A DNA stretch of 64,000 nt. Source: Herminiimonas sp. GTDB taxonomy: Bacteria > Pseudomonadota > Gammaproteobacteria > Burkholderiales > Burkholderiaceae_D. Both the position numbers and the translations under genes were made by a program. A model generated the notes under the pieces. It had not been told where the DNA came from, did no database searches, and worked only from the letters and a program-made list of their open reading frames with translations. Position 1 is the first letter of the stretch; each line of letters opens with the position of its first letter. Shown piece after piece: positions 26,968 through 36,166 of this stretch. Location: assembly GCA_028292665.1 (NCBI GenBank), contig JAQGLW010000134.1, forward strand, positions 1 to 64,000, read 5' to 3'.

Positions 26968-28839
26968 ATGATGATGAATTTCGACAATGGCCGGTTAAGA
27001 CCGGCCATTTTTTGGTTAGCCATCGCTGCCCTGGTTCTTTTTAAATTCATCCTGATGTCGGGCGAAGCGGTTCAAATGGTGTACTCCCCCCATGATGACG
27101 GTCTTTACGTTTCTCGCGCGTTTCATTTGTTATTGGATGGGAATTTCGGACCTTACGATGCCCGGCTCCTAGTCAAGCTGCCAGGCTTCTCGCTATGGCT
27201 GGCCGGCACCAGACTGTTGGGCATTCCGTATCTCCTATCTATTAATATTCTGTACGTGCTTGCCGGTCTGTATTTCGTTGCTGCCCTGCGACGCTGCAAT
27301 TTCAATCGTTTGCTGCTGCTCGCCGTCTTTGCGCTTTATCTGTTCAATCCGGTAACGATGGATCATCAATGGTTCAGGGTAATGCGCGAACCCTTGGCGA
27401 TTTGTCTGCTGGTCATCGTATTCGCGGCCATGATATATATCCTTGCCGATATTCGGGAGCGGCGCTTACCGATCTTCCATATTATCGCGTTTTCCGGTGC
27501 GTTCGCATTTGCGTTACTGGTTCGTGAAGAGGATCAACTGTTGTACGGCCTGTTCGGCATGTTTGCCGCAGTTTTTATTGGGCAGATGTTCGTGTCGTGG
27601 GATTTAACATCGCGACGGGCACGTGCTTTGGTCGTACTGGCCATCGGCTTGCCTCTGATATTTGCGTTTAGCGGTAATCGAATGACGCTTTCATTCGTTG
27701 AAAAGCATTACGGCGCGCGGATTATGTATGACTTTGGAGAGGGTGAGTTCCCCAAACTGATTGCCGCAATTCGCAGCGTGCAGTCACAAAAAGACAATCG
27801 CCATGTGATGATCACGCAGGAAGCGCTGGGCCGGCTCCGCACGGCTGCTCCCAGTTTGGCGCCTGTAATTGAAGGATTGCCGACGCCATCGCCCCACTCC
27901 TATTCGTGTCAACGGTTTCAAGTCTGCAGCGAATGGACCAACGGATGGGAGCTTTTCTGGATCAAGGATGCCGCTTTTCAAAGCGGGTTGACGCCCACTC
28001 TTCCAGCTGCGCAGGCTTATTTTCGGAAAGCGAGGCTTGAAATTGAAAAAGCTTGTGCCGAAAAGATTTTGACGTGCAGGGACAAGGGCCATGGTTTGCT
28101 GCCTCCGATGGAGTTGCGCTGGACACGGGCTTATTTGAATGAGGCAAAGGAAATCTTGAAGATGATGGGGGCTCCCGGCATTGACTTGGCCGGACCTGTT
28201 CCGGCAACGTACCCAGTGAGCCTGGAATATGGCCACATGTACCAAGCGGTCACAATGTCTCATCATTTCGATTCACTGCTGCAGTCGGCGAATCAGGATG
28301 AAGCGTGGAAGGCATATCCGAAAGACTTGTACCTTAGCCTGAAATATTGGGAAAGATATCCCGATATTGCAGCCAACAAGGATTTTGGACCGCAAGCCGG
28401 CGGAAACCCGCTCGGGGCCGTGACACATTACCAAAGGCATGGAAAAGCCGAGGGACGCATTTGGGAGGATAAAAAGTCGGCTGCCGATTCTGCCATTCAG
28501 TATGCAAGCCCGGCCAGGAAATGGCAGGAACGCATCCTTGATTTCTATCGGAAGTACGGTTCGGCACTGGAGTTGATCGCTCTGGTTGCGCTTGTCTTGC
28601 GCCTGGTACTGTGGCGCACCGTTCCACCTGGCCCGTTTGCCCTGGTTGCACTGATGTTTGCCGGATTCACAATCATGCGGATGATGGCCTTGTCTTATGT
28701 AAGTGTGTATATGGGAGGACTGGATGTCCGATTATTTTTCTCTACATATATTATCGGGTTGCTTTTATCGCCTTTGATCATCGCAGATACGGCAAGAATA
28801 ATTTTTGCCGAACGACATACTTTTTTAAAATACCGTTAA
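26968..28839 (+). CDS. Polytopic membrane protein, possible GT-C enzyme, with a soluble domain insertion
   Basis: The 623-residue protein has about eight or nine hydrophobic segments between residues 10 and 240, a soluble region to about 525, then three more hydrophobic segments. The first loop contains YSPHDDGLY, with paired Asp as in GT-C catalytic loops. The soluble part includes KYWERYPDI followed by HYQRHGKAEGR (about residues 460-500), resembling a short repeat seen in several secreted proteins and glycosyltransferases. ATG triplets at 26968-26976 lack a Shine-Dalgarno. A terminator-like hairpin lies within codons 7-16. A periplasmic sugar transferase is my best guess; the family is not recognised. 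Confidence 0.6.
   Translation: MMMNFDNGRLRPAIFWLAIAALVLFKFILMSGEAVQMVYSPHDDGLYVSRAFHLLLDGNFGPYDARLLVKLPGFSLWLAGTRLLGIPYLLSINILYVLAGLYFVAALRRCNFNRLLLLAVFALYLFNPVTMDHQWFRVMREPLAICLLVIVFAAMIYILADIRERRLPIFHIIAFSGAFAFALLVREEDQLLYGLFGMFAAVFIGQMFVSWDLTSRRARALVVLAIGLPLIFAFSGNRMTLSFVEKHYGARIMYDFGEGEFPKLIAAIRSVQSQKDNRHVMITQEALGRLRTAAPSLAPVIEGLPTPSPHSYSCQRFQVCSEWTNGWELFWIKDAAFQSGLTPTLPAAQAYFRKARLEIEKACAEKILTCRDKGHGLLPPMELRWTRAYLNEAKEILKMMGAPGIDLAGPVPATYPVSLEYGHMYQAVTMSHHFDSLLQSANQDEAWKAYPKDLYLSLKYWERYPDIAANKDFGPQAGGNPLGAVTHYQRHGKAEGRIWEDKKSAADSAIQYASPARKWQERILDFYRKYGSALELIALVALVLRLVLWRTVPPGPFALVALMFAGFTIMRMMALSYVSVYMGGLDVRLFFSTYIIGLLLSPLIIADTARIIFAERHTFLKYR
26986..27013 (+). terminator. Intrinsic-terminator-like hairpin inside the start of a coding region
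   Basis: A perfect 10-base inverted repeat, AATGGCCGGT / ACCGGCCATT, with loop TAAG is followed directly by a run of T (27008-27013). It lies only 18 bases after the first ATG of the membrane-protein gene. The structure is a textbook Rho-independent terminator, but its position suggests attenuation rather than simple termination. Confidence 0.6.
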
Positions 28840-28867
28840 AGCACTTTCTCTCTGGATGGATACGTTT

Positions 28868-29641
28868 ATGCCGCACCACGTCAGCACAACTTTTCGAGTT
28901 TTGATCGTCACCGCTGTTTTGATGTTCGGCCTGTTCGCGGACGCCAGCGCTCAGCAAGCGGAGGACGGTTGGCTTGCTTTTGAAATCGCGGCAGTTCCGG
29001 GAATAGATCGTCATCTGGGCTTGTTGGAATATCCCGCATATCTTGCGGCCGCCTTGGACAATAATGGGATCAAATCCAACAGTACCGGAAAAATCATCCT
29101 GGTAGATGAGCGGAATATACGAACCCAGAACGCTGCTCTGGGTTTTTCCGAAAAAAAAGGCGCGGTCTATTTTTATAAGGCGGTTGCCGACTTTGACGTG
29201 GGGGTTACACGGATCAAATTCCAGATTCCTCTGGTGATAGATACGTCGGCTGTTCGGCAAGGTCGGCTTACGTTGCGGATACAGATTCCAATGGCGAAAA
29301 TATTCCCGCAGGCCTTGATTGATCGCATCCATCGGGCGGTACAAGTACTTACCAATGAAGGGTCGCAAAAAAAGATGGTGAATTATTTTGACGGCTTGGC
29401 GAACAAGCGCGCGCCGGGCAGCGGGATGCAGGGTATTTTCTCGCAGATCATGATGCAGGCATACAATACATCCGTCAATGACGCCGGCGGAGTCAGTGTG
29501 CGGGAGCCGGGCGATGCAGAATCCTTGTATGAGCAACGGTATTTGTTGGCGACGTTGGCTATCTGGATAATTATTGTGCCTCTTGCGTTCTTGCTATTCA
29601 CTCTGCGGCGTCGTTGGAAACGACGGAAAGCGGGAAAGTAG
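28868..29641 (+). CDS. Exported, C-terminally anchored protein of unknown function
   Basis: The 257-residue protein has a clear signal peptide (hydrophobic FRVLIVTAVLMFGLF, cleavage likely after DASA), a soluble region of about 185 residues, and a C-terminal membrane segment (YLLATLAIWIIIVPLAFLLF) followed by a basic tail. This arrangement puts the main domain in the periplasm. I do not recognise the family. The ATG at 28868 is preceded by GGATGGA with 7-base spacing and is preferred to the ATG at 28856. It lies between a membrane protein and rhamnosyltransferase-like genes, so it may assist assembly or presentation of the glycan. Confidence 0.7.
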   Translation: MPHHVSTTFRVLIVTAVLMFGLFADASAQQAEDGWLAFEIAAVPGIDRHLGLLEYPAYLAAALDNNGIKSNSTGKIILVDERNIRTQNAALGFSEKKGAVYFYKAVADFDVGVTRIKFQIPLVIDTSAVRQGRLTLRIQIPMAKIFPQALIDRIHRAVQVLTNEGSQKKMVNYFDGLANKRAPGSGMQGIFSQIMMQAYNTSVNDAGGVSVREPGDAESLYEQRYLLATLAIWIIIVPLAFLLFTLRRRWKRRKAGK

Positions 29642-29645
29642 TGTA

Positions 29646-30677
29646 ATGGATGCAGATGAATATAAAGACTTGCCGATCACACCGGAAAAAGTTGCTGTCA
29701 TCATTGTCAACTACAACGCGGGTGCGTTCATCGAAAGATGCCTGAGCTCAGTGCAACAGCAGACATTCAGATCTTTTCGTACCATTGTGGTGGACAATTG
29801 CAGCACTGATGGTTCGGTGGATGACATCGAGATCCGCTTTCCCGGCGTTGAAATAATACGGTTGGCGCAAAATACAGGCTTCGCTGCCGGAAACAATATC
29901 GGAGTCGCCGCTGCCGCGGGATGCGACTGGATCGCGTGTTTGAATCCGGATGCGTTTCCGGCGGAAGACTGGCTGGAAAAGCTGATGGCAGAGGCAGGAA
30001 AAAATCCGGGGTATGCCTTTTTCGGGAGTCGCCTGATGAGGGCGGATCATCCTGGTATTCTGGATGGGACCGGTGACATTTACCATATTAGCGGGATGGC
30101 ATGGCGGCGTGATCACAACGCACAAGTCGACCAAGGCACGAAGACTAAAGGTGAAATTTTTGCTCCTTGTGCTGCTGCGGCGCTGTACCGACTGGATGTT
30201 TTTAACGAGCTTGATGGATTCGATGAGAGCTTCTTTTGCTACTTTGAAGATGTGGACTTAGGTTTTCGCTTCAGGCTGGCCGGGCATCGTTGCCTGTATG
30301 TGCATGATTCCGTGGCGTTCCATATCGGGTCGGCAACAACCGGAACCCGGAGTGATTTCTCCGTTTATCATGGACATCGAAACCTGGTGTGGTCTTTCGT
30401 CAAGAACATGCCCGGTGTCTTGTTTTGGGCATTGCTGCCCGCTCATCTGCTTTTGAATTTTGCGGCCATCATTTACTTTTCGATTCAGGGAAAAGGCAAA
30501 CTGATTTTGCTCGCAAAGCGCGATGCGATCAGAGGCATTCCCGCAATGTGGAAAAAGCGGCGTCACATTCAGGCACGCCGCCGCGTACCCTGGTTGGATA
30601 TCTGGCGGGTTCTGGATAAAAAACTGGTTTTACCGGGCATTTCCAGACGCCTGCAGCCTGTTGCGGGGACTAAATGA
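29646..30677 (+). CDS. Family 2 glycosyltransferase, rhamnosyltransferase-like (WbbL type)
   Basis: The 343-residue GT2 protein has VIIVNYNAGAFIERCL, VVDNCSTDGS, NTGFAAGNNIG and CLNPDAFP in order, then FCYFEDVDLGFR near residue 200, which is the WbbL/rhamnosyltransferase pattern. Hydrophobic residues near 255-285 may associate with the membrane. The ATG at 29646 is used; longer upstream frames overlap the preceding gene. It overlaps the next GT gene by 4 bases (ATGA). The dTDP-rhamnose genes at 38149-41544 could supply its donor. Confidence 0.88.
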   Translation: MDADEYKDLPITPEKVAVIIVNYNAGAFIERCLSSVQQQTFRSFRTIVVDNCSTDGSVDDIEIRFPGVEIIRLAQNTGFAAGNNIGVAAAAGCDWIACLNPDAFPAEDWLEKLMAEAGKNPGYAFFGSRLMRADHPGILDGTGDIYHISGMAWRRDHNAQVDQGTKTKGEIFAPCAAAALYRLDVFNELDGFDESFFCYFEDVDLGFRFRLAGHRCLYVHDSVAFHIGSATTGTRSDFSVYHGHRNLVWSFVKNMPGVLFWALLPAHLLLNFAAIIYFSIQGKGKLILLAKRDAIRGIPAMWKKRRHIQARRRVPWLDIWRVLDKKLVLPGISRRLQPVAGTK

Positions 30678-31594
30678 ATTCATCGCAGATCCCATGCCTT
30701 GGACCGGTTTCGATCGTCATCGTCAATCATAATGCAGGTTCGTTGCTTACAGATTGCGTCCGAACCGGATTGGAACAGGCCAGGCAAGTCATTGTTGTCG
30801 ACAACGCATCTTCCGATTCGAGCCTGTCGCAGCTGGAGGCCAACTTCCCGTCGGAGAGTCGCTTGCGCGTCATACGCTCGGGCCGTAATCTGGGTTTTGC
30901 CGCGGGCTGCCACACAGGAGTTCAAGCGGCGACCGAATCTTGCATATTGTTTTTAAATCCGGATTGCATCCTCACCGAAGGCGCATTGGACCGTATGCTG
31001 AAGGCTCTCCAGTCGGATCCAAGAGCGGGCATGGTGGGCGGACTGCTGACCAACCCGGATGGCACTGAGCAAGGAGGGGGGCGCCGTGCAGTGCCCACGC
31101 CTTGGCGCTCCTTCGTTCGCGCCGTCAGTCTGCATCGCTTTGCCAACCGTTGGCCCCGGCTTTTTTTCGATTTCTATCTGCACTTGCAGCCTTTGCCGAA
31201 TGGCCCGCTGGAAGTGGAGGCGATTTCCGGTGCGCTGATGCTGGTGCGCCGCGAAGCCATTGAAGACGTCGGCTCTTGGGATCAGGGATATTTTTTGCAC
31301 TGTGAGGATCTGGACTGGTGCATGCGCTTCAGACAGAAAGGGTGGAAGATTCTTTTCGTGCCTGACGCGCCGGTTGTGCATTATCAGGGTACTTGTAGCC
31401 GGTCTCGTCCCATATTTGTGGAATGGCATAAACACAAGGGAATGATGCGGTTTTACCGCAAGTTTTTTTACCATCAATATCCCGGAATATTGATGTGGCT
31501 GGTCGCCCTAGGCGTATGGGGACGATTCGGCGTTGTGGCGGCATACTACGGCGTTCTTCATGTCAGACGGTTTTTGGGATTCGGACGTGGATGA
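30674..31594 (+). CDS. Family 2 glycosyltransferase, rhamnosyltransferase-like
   Basis: The 306-residue GT2 enzyme shares order and motifs with its upstream neighbour: VSIVIVNHNAGS, VVDNASSDSS, GRNLGFAAGCHTG, LFLNPDCIL and LHCEDLDWCMRF. The pair overlaps by 4 bases, so they are co-translated and probably act in succession on the same chain. Its 3' end overlaps the following SDR gene. Donor specificity is inferred to be a dTDP- or GDP-deoxyhexose. Confidence 0.88.
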   Translation: MNSSQIPCLGPVSIVIVNHNAGSLLTDCVRTGLEQARQVIVVDNASSDSSLSQLEANFPSESRLRVIRSGRNLGFAAGCHTGVQAATESCILFLNPDCILTEGALDRMLKALQSDPRAGMVGGLLTNPDGTEQGGGRRAVPTPWRSFVRAVSLHRFANRWPRLFFDFYLHLQPLPNGPLEVEAISGALMLVRREAIEDVGSWDQGYFLHCEDLDWCMRFRQKGWKILFVPDAPVVHYQGTCSRSRPIFVEWHKHKGMMRFYRKFFYHQYPGILMWLVALGVWGRFGVVAAYYGVLHVRRFLGFGRG

Positions 31595-32468
31595 AGATCT
31601 TGTCGGGCTGATAGGAGCGAGAAGCCTGGTTGGAACGTGCCTGCTGCCATTGATCATCCGGGATGGCAGACAAGTACTTGCGTTTTCCCGCCACGTTGTC
31701 GCGCGGGAGAACGCGGGAGTCCATTGGCAACAATTGTCTGGCGCTACCGTGCCCGCACTTCCTGTTGCAGTCAAGAGGATAGCGGCCTGGATTTGCGTTG
31801 CGCCGATCTGGGTATTGCCTGAGCATTTCCCCTTGCTGGAAGCACATGGAGTACGCCGGATCGTCACCCTGTCTTCCACCAGCTGTTTTACAAAAAGCAA
31901 TTCTTCCGATCAGGCCGAACAGGAAGTCGCACGACGACTAGTCGAAAGCGAGGCGCGTTTGCGAGAATGGGCTGCCGCCCGTGGCATAGACTGGATTATT
32001 CTGCGTCCCACCCTGATTTATGGAAACGGACAGGATAAAAATATTTCCGAGATTGTGCGATTTATCCGCCGATTTGGCTTCTTTCCCTTGCTGGGGTTGG
32101 CCGGCGGATTGCGCCAGCCGGTGCATGCAGAGGATGTGGCCTCTGCATGCTTTGCGGCGCTGAAGGCACCCAGGGCGGGCAACCGTGCGTACAACCTTTC
32201 GGGGGGCGAGACTCTTGGTTATCGCGAGATGGTTTGCCGAGTGTTTGCTGCGCTCGGTCGTTCTCCCCGACTGCTGACGGTACCGTTGAGTGCTTTTCGT
32301 GCGGTGCTGGCTTTTATGCGTCTGCTGCCGCGCTATCGGCATTGGACTGCGGCGATGGCCGAAAGAATGAACCGCGACCTGGTTTTCGATCATGTAGACG
32401 CTTCCCGGGATTTGGACTTTTCTCCGCGGGCTTTTGTTCTTTCCAAAAACGACATAGGGACGTTGTGA
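31560..32468 (+). CDS. Atypical NAD(P)-dependent epimerase-like SDR
   Basis: The roughly 302-residue Rossmann protein has a degenerate nucleotide motif LVGLIGARSLVG, then TLSSTSCF, ILRPTLIYG and a late NLSGGE. The usual YxxxK pair is not visible in the expected place (the segment after LSSTSCF has no Tyr-x-x-x-Lys), so it may lack ordinary SDR chemistry. The start is uncertain: ATG at 31560 overlaps the GT2 gene by 35 bases, and GTG at 31587 is possible. Similar proteins sit next to polyprenyl-phosphate sugar transferases in O-antigen loci. Function is not assigned. Confidence 0.65.
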   Translation: MSDGFWDSDVDEDLVGLIGARSLVGTCLLPLIIRDGRQVLAFSRHVVARENAGVHWQQLSGATVPALPVAVKRIAAWICVAPIWVLPEHFPLLEAHGVRRIVTLSSTSCFTKSNSSDQAEQEVARRLVESEARLREWAAARGIDWIILRPTLIYGNGQDKNISEIVRFIRRFGFFPLLGLAGGLRQPVHAEDVASACFAALKAPRAGNRAYNLSGGETLGYREMVCRVFAALGRSPRLLTVPLSAFRAVLAFMRLLPRYRHWTAAMAERMNRDLVFDHVDASRDLDFSPRAFVLSKNDIGTL

Positions 32469-32474
32469 TCGAAC

Positions 32475-32480
32475 TATAAT
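32475..32480 (+). promoter_or_regulatory. Possible -10 element (TATAAT) of the salvage operon
   Basis: A perfect TATAAT lies just after the SDR stop codon and 115 bases before the aldolase-SDR start, where a new operon would begin. No convincing -35 element is seen at 16-18 bases upstream, so confidence is low. Confidence 0.3.
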
Positions 32481-32594
32481 GACACCCGAATTCAGTCAAA
32501 TATGTAAGCTCTCGCCTCAGCTGAACAGGTACACCGGCGAGAAGCACTCTTCAAGGCCAGGACCGGGTTGGAAACAATCCCAGGGAGATTTGTA

Positions 32595-34568
32595 ATGAAA
32601 AGTATGTGGGTCGATGCGGAAGCGCGTCAGTTTTCGGGTGATCTTGCCCTTCGCGTATTCACATCGCGGTTGTTAGGCAGAGACAAGTCGCTGGTTTTGC
32701 ACGGAGGCGGGAATACCTCGGTCAAAATAATTGAAAAAAATGCGTTTGGCGAAGACGAAGAGCTGCTTTACGTCAAAGGAAGCGGATGGGATCTCGAGAA
32801 AATCGAAGCGGCCGGGTTTTCACCGGTTCGACTCGATTACCTTCGGCGGTTGGCTCAATTGCCATCTTTGCCGGATCCGCAGATGGTCAATGAACTGGTA
32901 ACGCACATGACAGTTGCGACAGCACCGGTGCCTTCGGTAGAAGCGATTCTCCACGCGATCCTTCCTTACAAATTCGTCGATCATACGCATGCCGACGCTG
33001 TGCTGACCGTGACCAATACGGCGGACGGTGAAGCACGGGTGCGTGAAATCTACGGAGACCGGGTGGTTGTCATTCCGTATGTAATGCCGGGTTTCGATCT
33101 CGCACGACTTTGCGCCGAGCGCTTTCCGGCAGAGTCGGGACCCGATACCATCGGCATGGTATTGCTGAATCACGGCATCTTTTCTTTTGGTTCGACAGCA
33201 AAGGAATCCTACGAGCGCATGATTGTCTTAGTCGGAATGGCTGAAGATTATTTGCGCGAGCGCGGTGCATGGGAAATGTCGGCGGCAGCAGCACGGCCCG
33301 CGAAAGCCGGTACGAGAGCGGAGCTTGCGCAACTGAGAAATCGATTGTCAAGCGCTGCCGGAACGCCGGTAGTCATGAAGAGGCATGCCGATGAGAAGTA
33401 TCTGGCCTTCGCTCAACGGGACGATATCGCAAGTATTTCCCAGCAGGGGCCTGCGACGCCGGACCATGTGATCCGCACCAAGCGTTTGCCGATGGTGGGG
33501 CAGGATGCCGATGCCTATGCGGAAGCCTATCGGCGCTACTTCGCCGAACTTGAACCGTTGGCGAAAGACCGCAAGACCATATTGGATACCGCGCCGCGCA
33601 TTATTCTGGATTCCGACCTTGGTATGTGTACCGTCGGCCGGACGGCGAAGGATGCCACAATCGTCGCGGAACTGTTTGATCACACCATTGACGTGATTCT
33701 GCGGGCTACCGCTCTGGGTGGATATCGTGCCTTGACTGCGAAAGACATTTTCGACGTCGAGTATTGGGATCTGGAGCAGGCAAAGCTGCGCAAGGGTGGA
33801 AAGCCACCCGTTTTCACGGGCGAGGTGGCGCTTGTAACCGGAGCTGCATCCGGCATCGGAAAAGCGTGCGTGGAGGCTTTGCTTGCCAGGGGCGCGGCAG
33901 TGGTCGGGGTAGATCTGAATCCGAATATCGAAAGCTTGTACGCTCGCCCGGATTATTTGGGTATTCAGTGTGATTTGACGTCGGAAGGGACCATCGGTCA
34001 GCTGCTTGAACGCACCGCTGAGACTTTCGGCGGGCTTGATATGCTGGTACTCAACGCCGGCATTTTCCCTGGTGGTTGCCGTATAGACAGCCTCAAGACC
34101 GAAGAATGGCAACGCGTCATGCGCGTCAATCTCGATTCGAACATGATCTTGATGCGCGAGACGCATCCTTTGCTGAAGCTGGCGCCGCGAGGGGGACGGG
34201 TAGTCGTGATCGGCTCGAAGAACGTTCCCGCTCCCGGACCGGGAGCAGCGGCCTATTCGGCTTCCAAGGCCGCCCTTAACCAGTTGGCGCGGGTAGCTGC
34301 GCTGGAATGGGGCAGCGACGGTATACGCATCAACTCGCTGCATCCCAATGCCGTGTTCGACACTGGCATCTGGACTGAGGATGTGCTGGCCGCACGAGCC
34401 AAGCATTATGGACTGACGGTGGAGGAGTACAAGAAGAACAATGTCTTGCGAACAGAGGTCACCAGCCGTGACGTGGCCGAACTGGCCGCCGAGATGTGTG
34501 GTCCGTTGTTCGCGAAGACTACCGCTGCGCAGGTGCCGGTAGACGGAGGAAATGACCGTGTTATCTGA
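32595..34568 (+). CDS. Bifunctional class II aldolase/short-chain dehydrogenase
   Basis: The 657-residue fusion has an N-terminal class II aldolase/adducin domain (HGGGNTSVK near residue 36; metal-binding DHTHADAV near residue 130; LLNHGIFSF near residue 190). From about residue 408 follows a classical SDR domain (VTGAASGIGKA; NAGIFPGG; catalytic AYSASKAAL). RhaD-type fusions cleave rhamnulose 1-phosphate and oxidise lactaldehyde. Here the neighbours are mtnP, apt and mtnA, so cleavage of 5-methylthioribulose 1-phosphate or 5-deoxyribulose 1-phosphate, with reduction or oxidation of the aldehyde by the SDR half, is a strong alternative (inference). GGGAGA precedes the ATG at 32595. Confidence 0.85.
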   Translation: MKSMWVDAEARQFSGDLALRVFTSRLLGRDKSLVLHGGGNTSVKIIEKNAFGEDEELLYVKGSGWDLEKIEAAGFSPVRLDYLRRLAQLPSLPDPQMVNELVTHMTVATAPVPSVEAILHAILPYKFVDHTHADAVLTVTNTADGEARVREIYGDRVVVIPYVMPGFDLARLCAERFPAESGPDTIGMVLLNHGIFSFGSTAKESYERMIVLVGMAEDYLRERGAWEMSAAAARPAKAGTRAELAQLRNRLSSAAGTPVVMKRHADEKYLAFAQRDDIASISQQGPATPDHVIRTKRLPMVGQDADAYAEAYRRYFAELEPLAKDRKTILDTAPRIILDSDLGMCTVGRTAKDATIVAELFDHTIDVILRATALGGYRALTAKDIFDVEYWDLEQAKLRKGGKPPVFTGEVALVTGAASGIGKACVEALLARGAAVVGVDLNPNIESLYARPDYLGIQCDLTSEGTIGQLLERTAETFGGLDMLVLNAGIFPGGCRIDSLKTEEWQRVMRVNLDSNMILMRETHPLLKLAPRGGRVVVIGSKNVPAPGPGAAAYSASKAALNQLARVAALEWGSDGIRINSLHPNAVFDTGIWTEDVLAARAKHYGLTVEEYKKNNVLRTEVTSRDVAELAAEMCGPLFAKTTAAQVPVDGGNDRVI

Positions 34569-34728
34569 TTCATTTTCCGTATCGGTCCGCTTGGTGAATC
34601 ACCCGTTCGTCGGTACAGTATTTTCCGGTACGGAGCCTTGTCCGAGATTTAGGCGCGCAGGTCTTCACGACCGTTCATAGCTCGATAAAATTCAACAACA
34701 CAAATTTTGTATGAAGGAGTAGCTGCAC

Positions 34729-35619
<891 letters not shown>

Positions 35620-35638
35620 ATCATTCGGAGTAAGCTTT

Positions 35639-36166
35639 ATGCCCATCAAGTCACGTATTCGCACCGTACCCCATTACCCAAAGCAGGGGGTAATGTTTCG
35701 GGATATCACGACGCTGCTGAAAGATGCGGAGGGTTTCCGTATTACCATCGACCAGTTCGTCAAGCGTTATACGGGGCGCAAGATCGATATCGTTGCCGCG
35801 ATCGAAGCGCGCGGCTTCATGTTCGGCTCTGCACTTGCTTTTCAGCTGGGTGTGGGTTTCGTGCCGATTCGCAAGACAGGCAAGTTGCCGTGGCAAACGG
35901 TAGGCCATGATTACGCGCTGGAGTATGGCACGGACCGCATCGAGATGCATGCGGATGCCATTTCCAGCGGAGATACTGTCCTTCTGGTAGATGACTTGAT
36001 CGCCACTGGCGGCACGGCCGCAGCGGCGTGCAAGCTTATCGAGAGTATGGGAGGCAAGATTATTGAATGCTGCTTTGTCATTGATCTTCCCGATCTGGGC
36101 GGGCGCAAGCGACTGGAAGAAATCGGACAAAAAGTATTCGCTCTGTGCGAATTCGAAGGGGATTGA
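35639..36166 (+). CDS. apt: Adenine phosphoribosyltransferase
   Basis: The 175-residue type I phosphoribosyltransferase shows the PRPP motif [13 protein letters not shown] near residue 115 and the hood region [17 protein letters not shown] typical of Apt. It turns adenine released by MtnP into AMP. It lies 19 bases after mtnP, and its stop codon overlaps the ATG of mtnA, so the three are co-translated. Confidence 0.95.
   Translation: MPIKSRIRTVPHYPKQGVMFRDITTLLKDAEGFRITIDQFVKRYTGRKIDIVAAIEARGFMFGSALAFQLGVGFVPIRKTGKLPWQTVGHDYALEYGTDRIEMHADAISSGDTVLLVDDLIATGGTAAAACKLIESMGGKIIECCFVIDLPDLGGRKRLEEIGQKVFALCEFEGD

Noticed and set aside
33348-34406. Reverse-strand open frame (352 codons) opposite the aldolase-SDR gene
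   Set aside because: The forward frame carries complete aldolase and SDR motifs; the reverse frame has none.
34569-34728. Possible SAM or purine riboswitch before mtnP
   Set aside because: The 160-base spacer shows no recognisable riboswitch core or terminator; only a ribosome site before mtnP is visible.
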